From Nocardioides jiangsuensis (GTDB taxonomy: Bacteria > Actinomycetota > Actinomycetes > Propionibacteriales > Nocardioidaceae), in the NCBI RefSeq assembly GCF_019679455.1, contig NZ_JAIEZQ010000001.1, positions 1,302,001 through 1,366,000 on the forward strand: a DNA stretch of 64,000 bases. The letters are read 5' to 3'. Shown here one piece after another: positions 18,839-27,268 of this stretch (position 1 is the stretch's first letter; each line of letters starts with the position of its first letter). A program made the position numbers and the translations under genes. Under the pieces are notes generated by a model. It saw only the letters and a program-made list of their open reading frames with translations, was not told the origin of the DNA and did not search any database.

Positions 18839-19252
18839 GTGCCCGACGTCCACGGACCGGCCGGCGGAGGTGGCGGCGTGACGCCTCCTCCGCCGGCCTC
18901 GGCACGGGAGGAGCGCGGCTCGGTCACCGCCGAGACCGCGGTGGTCCTCCCGGTGCTCGTCGCGCTGACCCTCGGCCTGGTGTGGCTGGTCTCCCTGGCC
19001 GCCACCCAGGTCCGCGTGGTCGACGCGGCTCGGGAGACGGCACGAGCCGCGGCGCGGGACGAGTCCCCGTCGGCCGCCGTGCGCCTCGGTGAGCGAGTTG
19101 CCCCGCCAGGCGCCCGGATCGAGGTGTCCGAGGAGGCCGGCCTGGTCCGGGTCGTGGTGACCGCCGAGGTGAGGGGCCCGGGCGGCCTGTTCGCGTTCCT
19201 GCCGACCGTCGAGGTCGACGCCGATGCCGTCGCCACCCAGGAGCCCTCGTGA
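18839..19252 (+). CDS. tadE: TadE-like pseudopilin
   Basis: 137 residues from GTG at 18839, two bases after the pilin stop. After a Gly/Pro-rich leader, REERGSVTAETAVVLPVLVAL has the TadE-type prepilin motif (Gly, then Glu at +5, then a hydrophobic helix). The C-terminal part is a small beta-rich domain with no cysteines. TadE pseudopilins are minor pilus components. The following gene overlaps its stop by four bases. GTG at about 18879 is an alternative start. Confidence 0.85.
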   Translation: MPDVHGPAGGGGGVTPPPPASAREERGSVTAETAVVLPVLVALTLGLVWLVSLAATQVRVVDAARETARAAARDESPSAAVRLGERVAPPGARIEVSEEAGLVRVVVTAEVRGPGGLFAFLPTVEVDADAVATQEPS

Positions 19253-19674
19253 CCCGGCGGCGGAAGCGGTTGCCGGTCCGGCCGGGCAGGTGCCCGGCCG
19301 GCGGGCCGGCGCGCCGTGGGGCCGGCGCCCGCGACGAGACGGAGCGCGGCAGCGCCACCATCCTGGTGACGCTGCTCGTCGGGCTGCTGGCCCTGGCCGC
19401 GTTCGTGTGCGTGGTGCTCGGCGGTCTGCTGGTGGGCCAACGCCGGGCGGCGGCGGCCGCGGACCTGGCCGCCCTCGCCGGCGCGGCGGCGGTGCAGGAC
19501 GGCGACGAGGCCTGCGCGGCGGCCGAGCGGGTCAGCGCCGCCAACGCCGCGCGCCTGTCCGCCTGCGAGGTGAGCGGGGAGGAGGTGCAGGTCCTGGTGC
19601 AGGTCGACGTGCCGCTCGGGCCGTCCGTCCAGACCGCGCTGTCGGCGCGGGCCAGGGCCGGTCCGGTGCCCTGA
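19249..19674 (+). CDS. Rv3654c-like TadE-family protein of the helicase/secretion neighbourhood
   Basis: 141 residues. An Arg-rich leader of about 35 residues is followed by ERGSATILVTLLVGLLALAA, a pseudopilin/TadG-like N-terminal helix. A region with conserved cysteines (EACAAAERV and LSACEVSG) comes next. It matches the actinobacterial 'helicase/secretion neighbourhood TadE-like' family (TIGR03816 in my memory), named for exactly this position beside the DEAD-box helicase. GTG overlaps the tadE stop. It is the last gene of the tad operon. Confidence 0.85.
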   Translation: MTRRRKRLPVRPGRCPAGGPARRGAGARDETERGSATILVTLLVGLLALAAFVCVVLGGLLVGQRRAAAAADLAALAGAAAVQDGDEACAAAERVSAANAARLSACEVSGEEVQVLVQVDVPLGPSVQTALSARARAGPVP

Positions 19675-19677
19675 TGC

Positions 19678-20133
19678 CTAGCGGGGAGCGTCCGGGGTGT
19701 CCCGGCGGTAGGTCTCCGTGGTGGACGGGGTGTCCGTCGACGTGGTCGGAGCGGTCTCGGCCGGGGTGACCGGGGCGGCGTGGGTGCCGGCCGGGGCCTC
19801 GGTCGTGGTCGCAGTCGTGGCCGCCGTCGGGTGGGTGGTGGCCGTGGGGGCCGGCTCGACGTGACGGGTCTCCGCCTCGCGGGCCTCGAGCCGCTTGAGC
19901 TGCTTCCGCTCCTGGCGGCGACGGCTCGCCCGGCGCAGACCCGCCCGGATCAGCTCGAGACCGAGCACGAGCAGCAGCACCGTGGCCGCGCCGATGAGGA
20001 ACACCCCGAGGGTGTTGGTCTGCACGTCGAACAGCCCGAGGTCGAACTGGGCGGGGTCGTTCGAACCGCCGACCAGGGCGGCGACGAGCGCGCCTGTCGC
20101 GACGAGGACGAGGATCAGACCGAGGACCAGCAT
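19678..20133 (-). CDS. two-helix membrane protein with Thr/Ala/Pro-rich tail
   Basis: 151 residues. Two hydrophobic helices (about 1-22 and 40-65) are followed by a basic segment (RRASRRRQERKQLKRLEAREAE). About 70 residues of low-complexity Thr/Ala/Pro repeat then follow, probably disordered. No family assigned. The ATG at 20133 follows GAAAGG. The longer frame, to 20751, overlaps the helicase gene in antisense register and was rejected. It is convergent with the tad operon, its stop lying 3 bases from that of the TadE-like gene. The arrangement (two helices, cytoplasmic basic region) resembles LapA-like proteins, but this is weak. Confidence 0.75.
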   Translation of the reverse strand: MLVLGLILVLVATGALVAALVGGSNDPAQFDLGLFDVQTNTLGVFLIGAATVLLLVLGLELIRAGLRRASRRRQERKQLKRLEAREAETRHVEPAPTATTHPTAATTATTTEAPAGTHAAPVTPAETAPTTSTDTPSTTETYRRDTPDAPR

Positions 20134-20165
20134 GGTTCTACCTTTCGAGAAGGACTGTCGACAGG

Positions 20166-22526
20166 CTAACGGGTTCCCCGTTCCGCGGCGTCCAATCCCG
20201 ACCCGGGACAGTCCGCCAGGAGCACGTCGAGGAGCTGTACCGCCACGTGCTTGTCCAACGGGTTGTTGCCGTTGCCGCACTTGGGGGACTGCACGCACGA
20301 CGGGCAGCCGTCGTCGCAGCGGCAGGAGCTGATCGCCTGCCGGGTCGCGGTGAGCCAGTCCGCGGCGGCGTGGAAGCCGCGCTCGGCGAAGCCGGCCCCG
20401 CCCGGGTGCCCGTCGTAGACGAAGACGGTGAGCTGCCCGGTGTCCGGGTGCAGCGCGGTCGACACGCCGCCGATGTCCCAGCGGTCGCAGGTGGCGAACA
20501 GCGGGAGCAGCCCGATCGACGCGTGCTCGGCGGCGTGCGCCGCACCCGGCAGGTCGCGCTCCTCGAGGCCGGCCTCGGCCAGGGTCGCCGGCGGCAGCGT
20601 CCACCACACCGCCGTCGTGTCCAGGGTGCGTTCGGGCAGGTCCAGCGGCTCCTCGCCGAGCACCTCCCCCGAGGGAACCCGGCGCTTGAGGTAGGAGACG
20701 ACCTGGTGCGCGACCCGGACGCCCCCGAAGCTCACCCGGGCGTCGCCCCACAGCACATGGTCACGCTCGTCGGTGACGGCGATGTCGGTCAGCTCGCGGG
20801 CCGAGGTGGAGTACGACGGCTCGTCCCGGACCACCACCGCGACGTTGTCGGCGAGGTCGAGCGACAGCACCAGGTAGGTCTCGCCCTGATGGAGGTACAC
20901 CGCGCCGGCGTGCGCGGTGCCGTGCGCGGAGGACTGGTCCACCGTGCCGAGGAGCCGGCCGGTCTCCTGCTCCACCAGCCGCACCGGGGCGCCGCCGGTG
21001 GAGCGGATGTCGGCCAGGTCGCTCGCGCGGCGCCGGTCGGTCCAGAACCAGCCCCGGCTCCGGCGGCGCAGCAGCCCCGCCTCGGTGAGCGCGTCGACGC
21101 CCTGCCGGGCGGCCGAGCCGAACAGCGGCAGGTCCTCCTCGGTGAGCGGTGACTCCTCGGCCGCGGCGCACAGGTGCGGGCCGAGCACGTAGGGGTTCTC
21201 GGGGTCGAAGACGTTGGCCTCGACGGGCTGGCCGATGAGCGCCTGCGGATGGTTCACGAGGTAGGTGTCGAGCGGGTCGTCGCGCGCGACGAAGACGCCG
21301 AGCGCGTCCTGGCCGCCGCGCCCGGCGCGGCCGATCTGCTGCCACAGCGCCGCACGGGTGCCCGGGAAGCCGGCCATCAGCACCGCGTCGAGGCCGGCGA
21401 TGTCGATGCCGAGCTCGAGGGCGTTGGTGGCGGCCAGGCCCAGCAGCTCCCCCCGCTTGAGCGCCTGCTCGATCTCCCGGCGGTCCTCGGGCAGGTAGCC
21501 ACCGCGGTAGGCGGCCACCCGCGACGACAGCCCCGGGCTCACCTCGTCGAGGAGGCGGCGGGTGGTCATCGAGACGGTCTCCGTGCCCCGGCGCGAGCGG
21601 ATGAAGGCCAGGGTGCGGACGTTCTCGAGCACGAGGTCGGTGAGCAGGTCGGCGATCTCGGCGGTCGCGGAGCGTCGTACCGGCGCGCCGTTCTCCCCGC
21701 CGTGCGAGACGAAGGGCGGCTCCCAGAGCGCGAGGGCCACCTGGCCCCGCGGGGAGCCGTCGTCGGTGACCGCGACGAACGGGAGGCCGGTCAGGCGCCC
21801 GGCGGAGACCTCCGGCTCCGCGACGGTGGCCGAGGCGACCACGAAGGTCGGGTGCGACCCGTAGAGCGCGCACACCCGGCGCAGCCGCCGGATGATCTGC
21901 GCGACGTGGGCGCCGAACACCCCACGGTAGTGGTGGCACTCGTCGACGACGACGTAGTCGAGCATCGCGAAGAACTTCGACCACCGCGCGTGGGCGGGCA
22001 GCATCGAGCGGTGCAGCATGTCGGGGTTGGTGAGCAGGTACTCCCCGTGGTCGCGGGCCCAGTCCCGCTGCTCGCGCGAGGAGTCGCCGTCGTGCGTGGT
22101 CGCGCGCAGGTCCGGCACGCCGAGCCCGAGCAGGTTCCCGAGCTGGTCCTGCGCCAGGGCCTTCGTGGGGGAGAGGTAGAGGACGGTCGAGCCGCGCTGG
22201 CCGTTGGCGCGGCGGCCGGCCACCACCGACGTGAGTGCGGGCATCAGGTAGGCCAGCGACTTCCCCGATGCCGTACCGGTCGAGACCACCACGTGCCGTC
22301 CGTCGTACGCCGCCTGGGCGGCCTCGGCCTGGTGCGTCCACGGCGACTCCACGCCGCGCGCTCTCCACGCCTCGACGAGCACCGGGTCGACCCACGCCGG
22401 CCACGGCGTACGGCGGCCCGTACGGGGGGAAAGCACCTCCAGGTGGGTCAACCGGTCCTCGCGGCCGGCCGGGCGAACGAGCCGGTCCACGATCTCCGCG
22501 ACGGGCGTCGACATCCCTTGGACCAC
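20166..22526 (-). CDS. DEAD/DEAH-box helicase with DUF1998 and Cys4 site (MrfA-like)
   Basis: 786 residues. RecA-like domain 1 contains Walker A STGTASGKS, a DECHH box (DExH) and SAT in VVASATVAEPE. Domain 2 contains LAATNALELGIDIAGLD and QQIGRAGRGG. The C-terminal DUF1998-type region ends with a cysteine cluster CRCDDGCPSCVQSPKCG. This is the layout of MrfA/Hrq1-type 3'-5' helicases; Bacillus MrfA acts in mitomycin-adduct repair. The same gene (Rv3649, SCO3550) flanks bldG and the tad cluster in other actinobacteria. Start is either GTG 22526 or ATG 22514; neither has a clear RBS. Confidence 0.92.
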   Translation of the reverse strand: MVQGMSTPVAEIVDRLVRPAGREDRLTHLEVLSPRTGRRTPWPAWVDPVLVEAWRARGVESPWTHQAEAAQAAYDGRHVVVSTGTASGKSLAYLMPALTSVVAGRRANGQRGSTVLYLSPTKALAQDQLGNLLGLGVPDLRATTHDGDSSREQRDWARDHGEYLLTNPDMLHRSMLPAHARWSKFFAMLDYVVVDECHHYRGVFGAHVAQIIRRLRRVCALYGSHPTFVVASATVAEPEVSAGRLTGLPFVAVTDDGSPRGQVALALWEPPFVSHGGENGAPVRRSATAEIADLLTDLVLENVRTLAFIRSRRGTETVSMTTRRLLDEVSPGLSSRVAAYRGGYLPEDRREIEQALKRGELLGLAATNALELGIDIAGLDAVLMAGFPGTRAALWQQIGRAGRGGQDALGVFVARDDPLDTYLVNHPQALIGQPVEANVFDPENPYVLGPHLCAAAEESPLTEEDLPLFGSAARQGVDALTEAGLLRRRSRGWFWTDRRRASDLADIRSTGGAPVRLVEQETGRLLGTVDQSSAHGTAHAGAVYLHQGETYLVLSLDLADNVAVVVRDEPSYSTSARELTDIAVTDERDHVLWGDARVSFGGVRVAHQVVSYLKRRVPSGEVLGEEPLDLPERTLDTTAVWWTLPPATLAEAGLEERDLPGAAHAAEHASIGLLPLFATCDRWDIGGVSTALHPDTGQLTVFVYDGHPGGAGFAERGFHAAADWLTATRQAISSCRCDDGCPSCVQSPKCGNGNNPLDKHVAVQLLDVLLADCPGSGLDAAERGTR

Positions 22527-22691
22527 GGGCGAAGTGTCGCAAACACCGGCGACAACCGCGGATGCAGCCCGGCCATGTTTGCCGGGAGTGGCCTACACCT
22601 CCACCAACGGCATGATTGAATGCTGGTTGCACCTGAGGGCACCTGTCGTGCCTTCACCTGATCGCAGCGCTGCATCGTTGAGGAGAACCAC

Positions 22692-23030
22692 GTGGACCTG
22701 TCACTCGAGACGCGCCACGAGGATGGGCACACCATCATCGAGGTTGGCGGGGAGATCGATGTCTACACGGCACCCCGGCTCAGGGACAAGATCACCGAGC
22801 TGGTCAGCGACGGCAACTACAACCTGGTCATCGACATGGAGAAGGTCGACTTCCTCGACTCGACCGGGCTGGGTGTGCTCGTCGGCGGGCTGAAGAAGGT
22901 GCGCGCCCACGACGGGTCCATGCGCCTGATCTGCAACCAGGAGCGCCTGCTCAAGATCTTTCGGATCACCGGCCTGGCCAAGGTCTTCGCCATCCACAGC
23001 TCGCAGGCCGACGCGCTCGCCGACCTCTAG
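22692..23030 (+). CDS. bldG: BldG-type anti-sigma factor antagonist (STAS domain)
   Basis: 112 residues, a single STAS domain. [14 protein letters not shown] contains the phosphorylatable serine at residue 57, the same number as in Streptomyces BldG. The GTG start follows GAGGAG. BldG-family proteins bind and sequester anti-sigma factors when unphosphorylated and are released by phosphorylation, controlling development and stress sigma factors. Gene order (helicase divergent on the left, putative anti-sigma factor immediately right) is that of the Streptomyces bldG locus. The symbol rests on synteny plus sequence. Confidence 0.9.
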   Translation: MDLSLETRHEDGHTIIEVGGEIDVYTAPRLRDKITELVSDGNYNLVIDMEKVDFLDSTGLGVLVGGLKKVRAHDGSMRLICNQERLLKIFRITGLAKVFAIHSSQADALADL

Positions 23031-23038
23031 GGGGACCC

Positions 23039-23452
23039 ATGTCCGCCGGTGCGGCTCGGACTGCCACCGCGGTCACCGTCACGATCGCGCGTGACCCTGC
23101 GCTGGTGCGCACGGTGCGTCTCGTCGCGGCCTCGGTCGCCCGCCGTACGAACAAGGACGAGGAGTTCGTCGAGGAGGTCCGCCTCGCCGCGGGTGAGGCC
23201 TGCGCGCTGCTCCTCGGCCAGTCCTTCGCCGACGGCTCCGTGGCTCCAGGGGAGCCGGTGGCCGTCCGGATCAGCTTCAACGACACGCTGGTGGTGGACG
23301 TCTCCACCTCCGGCCCGGTCGACGTGGTCGACCACCCCGACAGCGACGTCGACGGCGTCGAGCCGTGGGCCCTGCTGCGCGGACTGATCAACGACTTCTC
23401 GGTGGGACAGGACGGTGACGTCACCACCGTCTCCATGTCCTGGCCGCTCTGA
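23039..23452 (+). CDS. anti-sigma factor-like ATP-binding (HATPase_c) protein
   Basis: 137 residues, starting 8 bases after bldG, with GGGG just upstream. The fold pattern of RsbW/SpoIIAB-type kinases is recognisable (VRLVAASVARRTNKDEEF, EEVRLAAGEACALLLG, VEPWALLRGLINDFSV). The N-box asparagine expected in E-A-x-x-N is absent (EACALL), and the glycine-rich G-box motifs are poorly preserved. ATP binding or kinase activity is therefore uncertain. By position it is the expected BldG partner (equivalent of Streptomyces SCO3548). Co-transcription with bldG is very likely. Confidence 0.82.
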   Translation: MSAGAARTATAVTVTIARDPALVRTVRLVAASVARRTNKDEEFVEEVRLAAGEACALLLGQSFADGSVAPGEPVAVRISFNDTLVVDVSTSGPVDVVDHPDSDVDGVEPWALLRGLINDFSVGQDGDVTTVSMSWPL

Positions 23453-23619
23453 CGCACCTCGACCCGCCGTACCCGACGCCGACCTGGCGTGAGCCTCCTC
23501 CGGAGACGTCCGTGTTTGTCGACGTCGCGCCGTCGACCTTCTCGAAAAATGTGGCGCAGGCCACACGAACTCCTCTGTCGCTCGGTGCGCCTCTCAGTAG
23601 ACTCCCGCACATTCGTGTT

Positions 23620-23639
23620 AGACGGATCACATACCGTCT
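23620..23639. promoter_or_regulatory. small inverted repeat upstream of hppA
   Basis: AGACGG (23620-23625) and CCGTCT (23634-23639) flank an A/T-richer 8-base loop, in the 259-base region ahead of hppA. It could be an operator or leader hairpin. No assigned regulator. Confidence 0.35.
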
Positions 23640-23711
23640 GTCATCCGCGGAGCTGTCCACGGGTGCGGTGCACAGTCGACGGGCCCCGTGAGGCCCACCG
23701 GAGGAGGACGT

Positions 23712-26069
23712 ATGTCCGGTCTCACCCTCGCCGCCGAAACCGGTGCGGACATCTCGCTGTCCGGCGGCAACCTGACCCTGATCATCGCCGTGGGCGGCAT
23801 CGCCCTGGTCGCGCTCGCGATGGCGATGGTGTTCCGGGCCCAGGTGCTCGCCGCCGGAGAAGGCACCGAGAACATGAGAACGATCGGGCTGGCGGTGCAG
23901 GAGGGCGCCTCCGCCTACCTGACCCGCCAGTTCAAGACGCTGGCCGTCTTCGCGGCGCTCGCCTTCGCCCTCCTCTTCGTGCTGCCGGCCGACGACAACG
24001 CCATCCGCATCGGGCGCTCGGTGTTCTTCCTCGTCGGCGCCGGGTTCTCGGCCGCCATCGGCTACTTCGGCATGTGGCTCGCGGTCCGCGCCAACGTCCG
24101 GGTCGCCGCGGCGGCCCGCGACGAGGGCCGGGACCCCGCGATGCGGGTGGCCTTCCGGACCGGCGGCGTGGTCGGCATGGCCACCGTCGGGCTCGGACTG
24201 CTCGGCGCCTCGGTGGTCGTGCTGATCTACCGCGGCAACGCGCCGGCGGTGCTCGAGGGCTTCGGCTTCGGCGCCGCGCTGCTCGCGATGTTCATGCGGG
24301 TCGGCGGCGGCATCTTCACCAAGGCCGCCGACGTCGGCGCCGACCTGGTCGGCAAGGTCGAGCAGAACATCCCCGAGGACGACCCGCGCAACGCGGCGAC
24401 GATCGCCGACAACGTGGGCGACAACGTCGGCGACTGCGCCGGCATGGCGGCGGACCTGTTCGAGTCCTACGCGGTGATGCTGGTGGCTGCCCTGATCCTC
24501 GGTACGGCGGCGTTCGGCGCCGAGGGACTGGTCTTCCCGCTGATCGTGCCCGCCATCGGCGCCCTGACGGCGATCCTCGGCGTCTACATCACCCGGCCGC
24601 GGCCGGGGGAGAACGGCCTGCGCACGATCAACCGGTCCTTCTACATCTCCGCGGGTGTCTCCGCCGTGCTGTGCACGCTGGCGGCGTTCCTCTACCTCCC
24701 CGGCTCGTTCGACGAGCTGACCCGGGTCGACAGCGGCGGTGGCCTGCTGGCCTCGCTGATCGGAGCGGTGCCCGAGCCCACCGGCGACCCGCGGGTGATC
24801 GCCTCGGTCGCGGTGATCATCGGCATCGTGCTCGCCGCGGTGATCCTGGCGCTCACCGGCTACTTCACGGGCACCGAGCACCGTCCGGTCAAGGACGTCG
24901 GCAAGACCGCGCTCACCGGTCCCGCGACCGTGATCCTCTCCGGGCTCTCGGTCGGGTTCGAGTCGGCGGTCTACACCGCGCTGGTGATCGGCGCCGCGGT
25001 GTACGGCGCCTTCCTGCTCGGCGGCGGCGTCACTGTCGTCTCCCTGTTCGCGGTCGCCCTCGCCGGCTGCGGCCTGCTCACCACGGTCGGCGTGATCGTG
25101 GCGATGGACACCTTCGGCCCGGTCTCGGACAACGCGCAGGGCATCGCGGAGATGAGCGGCGACGTCCACGACGAGGGCGCGGCGATCCTCACCGAGCTCG
25201 ACGCGGTCGGCAACACGACCAAGGCGATCACCAAGGGCATCGCGATCGCCACGGCGGTGCTCGCGGCGACCGCCCTGTTCGGCTCGTTCACCAACGCCGT
25301 GTCCACCGCCGCGGAGAAGGCCAACCAGAACGAGACCGGGGAGGCGCTGCTCGGCCTCACCGGCGTGCTCAACGTGGCCAACCCGGCGAACCTGGTGGGC
25401 CTGCTGATCGGCGCGGCCGTGGTCTTCCTGTTCTCCGGCCTGGCGATCAACGCGGTCGGCCGGGCCGCCGGCGCGGTGGTCTTCGAGGTGCGCCGCCAGT
25501 TCCGGGAGATCCCCGGGATCATGGAGGGCACCGGCCGCCCGGAGTACGGCAAGGTCGTCGACATCTGCACCCGCGACTCGCTGCGAGAGCTCGCGACACC
25601 GGGCCTGCTCGCGATCCTGGCGCCGATCGCGGTCGGCTTCGGCCTCGGCGCCGCGCCCCTCGGGGCCTACCTGGCGGGCGCGATCGGCTCCGGCACGCTG
25701 ATGGCGGTCTTCCTGGCCAACTCGGGCGGCGCCTGGGACAACGCCAAGAAGCTCGTCGAGGACGGCAACTACGGCGGTAAGGGGTCCCTGGCGCACGAGG
25801 CGACGATCATCGGCGACACCGTCGGCGACCCGTTCAAGGACACCGCCGGCCCGGCGATCAACCCGCTGCTCAAGGTGATGAACCTGGTCTCGCTGCTGAT
25901 CGCCCCGGCCGTGGTCGCGCTCTCGGTCGGCGACGAGAAGAACACCGGCCTGCGGGTGGCGATCGCGGTCGTGGCCGCGGTGGTCGTGGCCGGAGCGGTC
26001 TACGTGTCGAAGCGGCGCCCGGTCGCGATCGGCGAGGAGGCGCCCGAGCCGCGGACCGTACAGGTCTAG
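23712..26069 (+). CDS. hppA: K+-independent proton-pumping membrane pyrophosphatase
   Basis: 785 residues with about 16 membrane segments. It couples hydrolysis of pyrophosphate to proton (or ion) export. The substrate-binding signature DVGADLVGKVEQNIPEDDPRN and downstream DNVGDNVGDCAG are intact. The residue that decides potassium dependence lies in GNTTKAITKG: Lys504 occupies the position that is Ala in K+-dependent enzymes, so this is the K+-independent class, normally an H+ pump. The ATG at 23712 follows GAGGAGG. It recycles pyrophosphate, which would be plentiful during acetate activation by Acs, although the genes are far apart. Confidence 0.96.
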   Translation: MSGLTLAAETGADISLSGGNLTLIIAVGGIALVALAMAMVFRAQVLAAGEGTENMRTIGLAVQEGASAYLTRQFKTLAVFAALAFALLFVLPADDNAIRIGRSVFFLVGAGFSAAIGYFGMWLAVRANVRVAAAARDEGRDPAMRVAFRTGGVVGMATVGLGLLGASVVVLIYRGNAPAVLEGFGFGAALLAMFMRVGGGIFTKAADVGADLVGKVEQNIPEDDPRNAATIADNVGDNVGDCAGMAADLFESYAVMLVAALILGTAAFGAEGLVFPLIVPAIGALTAILGVYITRPRPGENGLRTINRSFYISAGVSAVLCTLAAFLYLPGSFDELTRVDSGGGLLASLIGAVPEPTGDPRVIASVAVIIGIVLAAVILALTGYFTGTEHRPVKDVGKTALTGPATVILSGLSVGFESAVYTALVIGAAVYGAFLLGGGVTVVSLFAVALAGCGLLTTVGVIVAMDTFGPVSDNAQGIAEMSGDVHDEGAAILTELDAVGNTTKAITKGIAIATAVLAATALFGSFTNAVSTAAEKANQNETGEALLGLTGVLNVANPANLVGLLIGAAVVFLFSGLAINAVGRAAGAVVFEVRRQFREIPGIMEGTGRPEYGKVVDICTRDSLRELATPGLLAILAPIAVGFGLGAAPLGAYLAGAIGSGTLMAVFLANSGGAWDNAKKLVEDGNYGGKGSLAHEATIIGDTVGDPFKDTAGPAINPLLKVMNLVSLLIAPAVVALSVGDEKNTGLRVAIAVVAAVVVAGAVYVSKRRPVAIGEEAPEPRTVQV

Positions 26070-26072
26070 TCG

Positions 26073-27161
26073 CTACCGGCGCCCGGCCGCACCCGGTCGG
26101 CGCCGGGACAGCTCCCGGAGGGCTCGTCGGCGGAAGCCGGCGGGCCCTCCGTTCTCCGTGCGGCGCAGGCCCGCGACCGCGGCGAGCAGGCGGGTCTGCG
26201 CGGCGAGCACGTCCTCGGTGGCCGGGGACAGCTCCCGCTCGCCGCCGGAGAGGAGGTCGTCGTCGGGCAGCAGGTCCGCGAGGTCGCCCACGACGTCGTA
26301 CCCGCGGCTGCGGACCGCCTCGACCGCGGCCGCTGCCTCCGCCCTGGCCGGCTCGGCCAGCGTCGCGGGAAGGCGGGGGAGCGCCCCGCCGGCCCCGGCC
26401 AGGTCGTCGACCAGCGCGCGCAGCCGCTCGGGGTCGGCGGACTCCCCGGTGGCCAGGTTCAGCAGCCGCAGCACCTCCGTCGCCGCGATCGGGTCCAGCC
26501 GGCGGTGCGGGTCCGGACCGACCGCGAGGTTCCGCGGGTCGATCCCCACGGTGCGGGTGAAGCGGTGCCAGAGCACGGCGTCCTGGTCGGGGGTGTCCGG
26601 CACCGGGATCACGTGCACCTGCTCGGGCGCGAGGTAGGCCCCCCACCGCTCCAGCACGTCGCCGACGTCGTGGGAGCTCCAGAACACCCGTGCCATCCGG
26701 TGGCTGTCCCGGGCCAGCACCCGGGCGGCGTAGGTGGCGAACGGCGCCGTCCCGCCGTTGCGGACCCACTCCTGCCAGGCCAGCGGCAGCTGTCGGCCGA
26801 GGTCGCGGGCGGCGTACACCACGTGCACCTCGGCGTCGCCGAAGGAGCCCAGCACCCGCTCGACCTGGGGGAGGGTGGCGTCCGCGAGCAGCTCGTGCGA
26901 GAGCACCACGGTGCCGCGCCGCCAGTCGCGCACCGTCTCCGCGAGCCGGTCCCAGGCGCCCGTGGCCGGAGTGTTCCCGGGGCTGGCGAGCGCGAGGACG
27001 TCGAGCACCGCGTCGAGGTGGCCGCCGGCGTGGCCGAGGTGGCTGGTCGGGAAGAGGACGCCCGCCCGGGCGAGGCGGCGGCGGTGCCGGGCCAGGGACT
27101 CCCGCAGGTACGCCGTGCCCGTCAGCGGGGCCCCGACGTGGAGGTACACGCTTCTCCTCAT
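26073..27161 (-). CDS. sulfotransferase-fold protein lacking the PAPS-loop lysine
   Basis: 362 residues. The N-terminus MRRSVYLHVGAPLTGTAYL aligns with the PAPS-binding loop of its two neighbours (VGxxKTGTTYLQ), but the key Lys is Leu and the second Thr is Ala. HVVYAARDLGRQLPLAWQEWV corresponds to the 3'-phosphate-binding Arg/Ser region. The C-terminus is Arg-rich and basic. The ATG at 27161 follows GAGGAG. It is convergent with hppA with only 3 bases between stops. The family is sulfotransferase-like; loss of the lysine suggests altered or lost catalysis. Function unknown. Confidence 0.75.
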   Translation of the reverse strand: MRRSVYLHVGAPLTGTAYLRESLARHRRRLARAGVLFPTSHLGHAGGHLDAVLDVLALASPGNTPATGAWDRLAETVRDWRRGTVVLSHELLADATLPQVERVLGSFGDAEVHVVYAARDLGRQLPLAWQEWVRNGGTAPFATYAARVLARDSHRMARVFWSSHDVGDVLERWGAYLAPEQVHVIPVPDTPDQDAVLWHRFTRTVGIDPRNLAVGPDPHRRLDPIAATEVLRLLNLATGESADPERLRALVDDLAGAGGALPRLPATLAEPARAEAAAAVEAVRSRGYDVVGDLADLLPDDDLLSGGERELSPATEDVLAAQTRLLAAVAGLRRTENGGPAGFRRRALRELSRRRPGAAGRR

Positions 27162-27268
27162 CGGGCGGTCACTCCTCGGGCCGGGCACGAACGGGGCAGG
27201 TCGCCCGGATTCTACTGACGCTATGCTCGCTGCGATTCTCGTCCGCCCCCCGTTCTGAGGAGCGCGCC

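Noticed and set aside
23421-25796. 791-codon open frame opposite hppA
   Set aside because: Antisense shadow with biased composition and no recognisable motif; hppA is certain.
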